A stretch of DNA of 64,000 nt from Lasiodiplodia sp. COLG20 (Eukaryota; Ascomycota; Dothideomycetes; Botryosphaeriales; Botryosphaeriaceae). Made by a program: the position numbers and the translations under genes. The stretch's first letter is position 1. Every line of letters begins with the position of its first letter. Shown here one piece after another: positions 55,187 to 64,000 of this stretch. The notes beneath the pieces are model-generated. The model was given only the letters and a program-made list of their open reading frames with translations, was not told the origin of the DNA and ran no database searches. The DNA lies in NCBI GenBank assembly GCA_009801085.1, contig VNWV01000008.1, positions 1,674,001 through 1,738,000 on the forward strand, given 5' to 3'.

Positions 55187-58100
55187 TCAATAATAAGCAT
55201 TACTGCCACCGGCAGTGATACCATCAGAACCAACAGAAACGCCTCGCTCATAACCGTAAGGAGAGACGCCAGGAATGGATCCGCTTCGAGCACGGATGAA
55301 GGCATTAGTGTTTGTCGGCTGCTGCTGCTGCTGTTGCTGCTGCTGTTGTGGCTGTTGGTGGACGAATGCGCCAGGAGGAGCCCCGATATTACGGTTGCTC
55401 CTCCTCCGACCAAGTGTAGGTTGTGTACTCGGCATTTGCGGAGGGATGGCTGGCTGAGAGAGGGAAGCCGCGCTAGATGATCCAAGCGACTGCGCACTGC
55501 TGACACTATACTGGCTCCGGACGCTTCCTGTAGTTGAAGCATTGCCGCTCTGGCCTGGAGTCGTCTGCCTCCGTCCAGCAGCAAACGGATTGGTACCGCC
55601 TCCCTGAAGAGCCTGCTGCCTGCTAATAACAAGCTCGCGGGCCCGGCTAAGGCGCTCCTCTTCTGTGAGTCTAGAACGCTGTGAGCCATTGGAGCCAACG
55701 CTCGAAGTCGAAGCGTTAGACTGATGCATGACGGCAGCGTTGTTCGCCCTCAATGTCCGCGTAGAGGCTTGGTTTGATAGGCGGTGCTGCGAAGGCTGAG
55801 ATCGGAGATTGACACGCGAGTTTTGTTGCCTAACATGAGGGGCAGGAGCATTTCCATCTCTCATGCTTGTCTGAGAAGGCTGTTGGCGAAGTCCACGTTG
55901 CGAATTCCGAGGACGAAGGGTAGCAGTGGATGACTGGTCTCGGAGACGTTGAACAGACTGCCTTGGCCTCATGGGACTCAGCGGCACGAATGGATTCCAG
56001 GGATTGCGAGTTTGCTGGGCCTGGAAGCGTGCAGCAAAATTGAGGCCGGGGGAGATTGGACCCTGGTAGCTGCTAGAATTGCGCCTACTGTTCGAAGACG
56101 GCGTGCGGGTATTTGCGCGGTCAGTTGTATCGCCTTGGTGCGCTGTCCAGTTCTGCGGTCCTGGTCCTTGACTTGGGTCGGCTGCATTTGGGAACTCGCT
56201 GGTGATTGTGACGCTGCTTGCTCCCGAGGCAGACGGAGTACGGCGCGGAGCGTTGCCGTTCACATCAGTGCTGGAGTTAGACGCCTGGCTTGTCGACCCC
56301 TGACTTCTTTCCGATCGCGGAGACATTGGTACAGATGAACCACTCACTGAATTCAAGTTGATGGGGGTCCGAAGCCTGACAGGCCCATTTGATGGTGGCG
56401 AGAAAGGAGGCAATGGGCCATTAGACAAGGGTGAAAACTGAGGATGAGGAGCGAGAGGCGAAGGAGCTGCGCGGTTCCGGTTCGAAGTCCGAGGACGAGC
56501 AACGGGGGTGGCAGCTCTCAATTGTTCCAAGTGATCTAAAAATGCTTCGGGGCGTTGAAGATTAAGGTCCCGCAACTCTGCCATATGTTGAGCAAAAGCC
56601 CAGCTGATCCGTGGATCATATTCTTGTCGTTGCGCCCGAAGGCGAGGTCGGCGACGTGCGCCAGGTGCCGCCGTGTCGTCCGAGTTCTCGTCCGTGTCAT
56701 TCTCACCGGAATTCCCGGCCGAAAAAATGCTGCTGGCAGCCCGGGACCCGTTTGAAGCAACGCTGGTGCGAAGGCGCAATCTAGAGCCGCGCGGACGCAC
56801 CGCCGGCGATCTCATGCTGGCGTCGCCATCCCGGTCTATTTCGGAATCGTCATCGTCCGCCTCTCCATCCTCATAGTTAGTGCTGGAAACAGTCGATAGC
56901 ACCGAACTACGCCGGCGTAGGCCACGGGAGCCATCAGGAAATCGGGAATTGCCCGTGCGGGAAGGCGGACGGATCGCGCCGGTAGGTCTATCTGCAGTAG
57001 GAGTCAGAGAACCACCGAATCGAGATCGTTCAACGGAATTCGCAATCGGCTCCCACCCAACGGTCGTCCTTCCTCCATCGCTGTCATCATCCTCTTCCAT
57101 TTCCTCCTCATCGCCTTCATGGCCAAGTGGGGACCAGCCGGCCTCGTACAGCAGAGCCTGTGTATCTTCTTCATCAAGATCCTGATCAACATCAACATCC
57201 TCGGGTGCCGACGATGAGGGGGCTACTGGACGTCTGCGGAAATTAGGCTGGAACTGGGGCCGGTATAGATGATGCTGCAGACGCCTCCTTCCCGGCGCAA
57301 TGGGACCCTCATCGTTGTCATCTTCGTCCTCATCTGCCTGATGGGAGGCACTGGAGGAAGATTCTGATTCGACTACACGCCGTGCGCGACGGCCTCGCAT
57401 GTTAGATGGTGGAGTGCGGGCCTCGCCCTCAGTCGATCGCGTGCTCTGAGACGCAGTCTCTGGTTCTCCATCGTCAATGAAGTCGTTCATGGAAGAATCT
57501 CCATCTTCCTCGTCTTCTTCCTCGATGTTGCCCATCTCAGTGTCTTCGGTCAGAATCTCGGAAACAAGGCTGGCACTGTATGACCGTCGCCTACTACCAG
57601 CTGCACTGTGAGCAGCCGGGCGACGGCGTGCCGGACCTAGACCGAAAGGTTGTTGCGGGCGAGCGAGAGCTTCGTTCGCGAGCCATCTCCTGACGGCGTA
57701 TGAGTGGTCATCGTCGAATTGATCCTGCCAGTCTTCTAATTCATCGCCGTAGCCGTCAAAATCAAGGTCAGCCTCGTTGTCTTCAAGCTCAAGGTCGCCG
57801 TCCAGGTCCTCGCCGGACATGTCATGTTCCGATGTCTCGTCCATGTCGCTGAAGCCGCCGAAGCTGTTCTCCCAGGTCACTGTGCCATTGTCATCGAACT
57901 GGAGGCCACACTGTGCACACTCTCCATCCTCAAGCTCCCACGCACACAGCGGGCAGCGGTCAACACCGTCTTCCTCGTCACGGATGGCGCGCAATCCTGC
58001 CTCAGGGCGCACGCGGAAGCAGCCTTTGAAAAGACCGCCGGACCGCACATCCTCGTTATTCTTGTCTTGGAGGACGAGATCGGCCTCCTCCTTCTGCCAC

Positions 58101-58874
58101 TGTTTGTGGTCATCCTGGGTTTCGCCAGCTGGGAGAAGTTCAGCACGATTCATGAAGATTTGGGTCATCTCGCGGATCAAATAGGCGGGTGCAGGCGGCT
58201 GAACAACCAGAGCTCTGCAATCGGGGCATGTCTTCCGAGACCTGTTGTTGACGAACCACGTGCAAAGACACTGCGGGGAAGGTCAGCTGTGTGCGAAAAA
58301 TAAAGCGATGGTTTGCTGTCGCTTACGCTGTAACAGTAAGTGTGGCCGCACGAGATGACATAGGGCTCGTAGAGGAGCCTGTCGCATATTTTGCAGGTCA
58401 CGAGAGAGCGGAGGCTGTCGAGGTCGGACCTAAAGACTTTGAGCAGCTGCAGGGCCTAGTTAGCTGAGGATACAGCTGGGATGGTGCAGACGGGGGAAGC
58501 ACCTCTTCGTTTTTGTCGGGCCTGGGCTGCTCGTCGGGTTTCCTGAGCTGCTTGGCCTTCAGGCTGTCCTTGCTCGAAGTCCGAGGAGCTCGGTCGGCAT
58601 CGGCGAGCTTGGACGCGGGCTTCGCAGGCGTGGCGCCTTTCGCGTGCTTCGCGGCATGTTGGGCACCGGGTTTCTGGGGTGCCATGTCGTGCGGAGAGTG
58701 GGCGGCGGATGAGGCAGAGGTGACGGAGGCAGTGGATGCAGAGTCATTTGGCGTCTTCTGGCGCGTGGTGCGCGATGAGGCGGGGAAGTGCTCATTTGGA
58801 TCCATGCCGGGCGTATCATGGAGCTGGAAGCGTCGGGGTGGCGCCGGCGAGGAAAAGTCTGCCTGGCTGCCCAA
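55187..58874 (-). CDS. Large RING-finger protein (putative E3 ubiquitin ligase), 1194 aa
   Basis: Three exons: 58503-58874, 58327-58455 and 55187-58270, all phase 0. A C3HC4 RING is assembled across the second intron: Cys145, Cys148 (CKIC), Cys160, His162 (SCGHTYC), Cys165, Cys168, Cys182 and Cys185 (CPDC). A probable second zinc-binding pair set follows (CPLCAWELEDGECAQCGL, about 245-262). Beyond this the protein is disordered: an acidic block (about 270-320), then about 750 residues rich in Ser, Arg, Pro and Asn, ending with a Gln tract and a Gly/Tyr-rich tail. RING proteins of this class recruit E2 enzymes; substrates are unknown. An alternative start is Met24 (58805), MDPNEHFPASS. Confidence 0.88.
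55318..55355. repeat. CTG/TTG repeat encoding a Gln tract
   Basis: A trinucleotide repeat, read as CAG/CAA on the coding strand, gives a run of about ten Gln interrupted once by Pro near the end of the RING protein. Such tracts vary in length between strains. Confidence 0.8.
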
Positions 58875-59908
58875 CGTGGCCCGCAGCAGCTAGCGGCGTG
58901 AGAATGGGAATGCTGCAGTAAATTCAGGTGTCGCGAAGATGGCCCAAGGCAGGCAGCTTTCGCGCCCGCCGAGCTTAGCGCGCTGTCCCGCTTACTAAGC
59001 GAAACTTCGATCTCCTCCATCGCTGTCCGCGTCACGCCTCTTATCGACTGAGTGAGTGCTAAACAGGATGATACCTCACACCCCACCCACACAGCAGCAC
59101 TCCGCTCCATCCACTGCCACTCACTAATTTTCAGTTGAAGGACAGAGGAAGCATGACGACGAGACTGCCCGATAAATCATTCAATTTCAAATCAACACCC
59201 GACTACTGATTTGCTGATTGCTCACTGGAAAGCGGCGCCCCCCAGATCCACCACGAACTTCTTGAGCAGTGTGGGTTGCGGGGTTCGGCGGTACTGGAAG
59301 GAATGATTCAGATGCTATCGATGGTGCTGGTTGGCAAGATCCCCAGCTGCCTTCGGGCTTGTCTCGTAATCCTAGTTCTGTTGTTGCTCGTTCTAGTCCA
59401 CGAGTCAACTGATTTCTGATCGTTCCAGCCTCCTGTGAGGCTCGCAGTCCGAGTTTTGTTCTTGTCCAGACTAGTCTACAGGACTGAGAAGGCAGGACGA
59501 ACAACCGATTTTCGCGAGTGTGGTCGCGCGACACGTCCAGATAGCGAGCCGCGCGCAAAGGAACCTTTTATGGTCGACGCGCAGCCGACCTATCTGCTGC
59601 TGTTCGCGAGCCTGCATACCGGGCAATCACTCTGGCGTAGCGATACAGCCGGGGGCAAGATGCAATACCGCCCAGTAGTGAGTGGTGACGATGCTAAATC
59701 GGCGCATTTGGATTGGGAGCTGTGGAGCGGCAGCGGGCAGCGATCGGCGCCGCGGCGACTTTCAGAACGCCCGTGCGTCCATTTTCGACAAGTATGAGTC
59801 GACCACCACCCGCCCTTTTTCTCTCTCACACACACAAAATAGCTTTTCAAGCACCGGAAATTTCAGCTTCTCTTCTCTCAGCCGCGCATTTCCACGAGAT
59901 ACCCCACA
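58875..59908. promoter_or_regulatory. Divergent promoter region, RING protein / DAHP synthase
   Basis: A 1.03-kb spacer between divergent starts. It includes a TGACTC element (noted separately) and a TGATTCA variant near 59304. A CT/CA-rich leader runs just before the DAHP synthase start. No other gene is apparent. Confidence 0.5.
59402..59407 (-). promoter_or_regulatory. Possible CPC1/Gcn4 (TGACTC) site
   Basis: TGACTC on the minus strand, about 500 bp upstream of the DAHP synthase start. Amino-acid biosynthesis genes in ascomycetes are under cross-pathway control through this core, and the DAHP synthase genes of yeast are classic Gcn4 targets. A six-base match occurs often by chance, so this is a suggestion only. 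Confidence 0.3.
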
Positions 59909-63616
<3,708 letters not shown>

Positions 63617-64000
63617 ATGGCATGCCCGATCCATGACTCGTCCGAGTCCAACGTGCCGCAGTTCCCATCAGACGCCAGCGTGGAATGCCGCCAGCAAGAC
63701 TCCGAACAAAGTCCTCAATGCCTGAATCGAGCCGCCGCAACGGACAATGCTGCCGAGCAGAACCCCAACGCCGTTCATTGCCACGGATGCGAGGCTACCG
63801 GCCACGATGCAGAGGGTGACTCACCCGAAGCCTGCCGTGCCTTTGATGGTGACAGTAGTGAGCTCTCCCCGTGACCGAGCCGAGACATGGTTCTAACATA
63901 GCGCCAGCTTCTACCAATGCGGCAGATTTGGATACGCCCGATTCTTCGTCTGATGAGCGATCCGAAATATTCTGTCCGTCGTCTCGCAACTCAGCCTCCC
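63617..64000 (+). CDS. 5' end of an unidentified protein, cut by window edge
   Basis: Exon 1, 63617-63857, starts MACPIHDSSESNVPQF. A 50-nt intron follows (donor GTGAGC, branch TTCTAAC at about 63892, acceptor CGCCAG). Exon 2 runs open from 63908 past the window end; phase 1 on both sides agrees. The visible 111 residues are hydrophilic and rich in Ser, Asp, Glu and Gln, with several Cys/His (VECRQQD, NAVHCHGCEATGHD) but no complete zinc-finger pattern. No family can be named from this part. Confidence 0.6.

Overview
The window is nuclear DNA from a filamentous ascomycete, most likely Pezizomycotina. Genes sit on both strands, are cut by short (about 46-190 nt) GT-AG introns, and include fungus-specific families: a Zn2Cys6 regulator with a Fungal_trans_2-type domain, Pam17, an ascomycete-type telomerase, and a DH-BAR-SH3 RhoGEF. 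I rebuilt the exon structures by hand from splice signals, reading phase and family conservation. In the multi-exon models reported as complete, exon phases close without a frame break. No prokaryotic, viral, CRISPR or rRNA signal was found.

Layout. 1-2646 holds no gene I can support. 2647-5217 (-) is a TBC-domain protein whose two catalytic residues are replaced. 5562-9632 (-) is telomerase reverse transcriptase in ten exons. An 825-bp divergent spacer separates it from a 1837-aa DH-BAR-SH3 RhoGEF (10458-16075, +). Next come the Rab geranylgeranyltransferase beta subunit (17062-18289, +), a zinc-finger orphan (18823-20559, +), an AIG1/FAR-17a membrane protein (21730-22730, -) facing a Zn2Cys6 regulator (23148-25398, +), an 833-aa orphan (25784-28337, +), a small GPI-type cell-surface protein (29013-29822, -), a coiled-coil orphan (30288-30873, +), ATP11 (31112-32106, -), mevalonate kinase (32812-34500, +), a NAT9-type acetyltransferase (34769-35524, -) and a sterol dehydrogenase-like SDR (35764-36945, +).

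An AT-richer island (about 36.95-38.5 kb) carries an intron-containing tRNA-Gln(UUG). About 260 bp away on the opposite strand is a tRNA-Gln(CUG) relic that has lost its T-arm. Then follow a NEDD8-specific protease (39715-40930, -), the glycogen debranching enzyme (41470-46271, -, interrupted by an assembly gap), a 3.1-kb gene-poor stretch, a RhoGAP (49378-51534, +), Pam17 (52428-53361, +), an AT-rich island (53.4-55.0 kb), a large RING protein (55187-58874, -), DAHP synthase (59909-61149, +), a gene-poor stretch, and the 5' end of a gene leaving the window (63617 onward, +).

The genes are mostly single-copy housekeeping functions and do not form an operon-like system. Loose functional themes are small-GTPase control (TBC, RhoGEF, RhoGAP, Rab prenylation) and sterol/isoprenoid supply (mevalonate kinase and a sterol dehydrogenase-like SDR within 3 kb). 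The most unusual items are the pseudo-catalytic TBC protein, a serine in telomerase motif C, the paired tRNA-Gln gene and relic, and the two sizeable orphan proteins.
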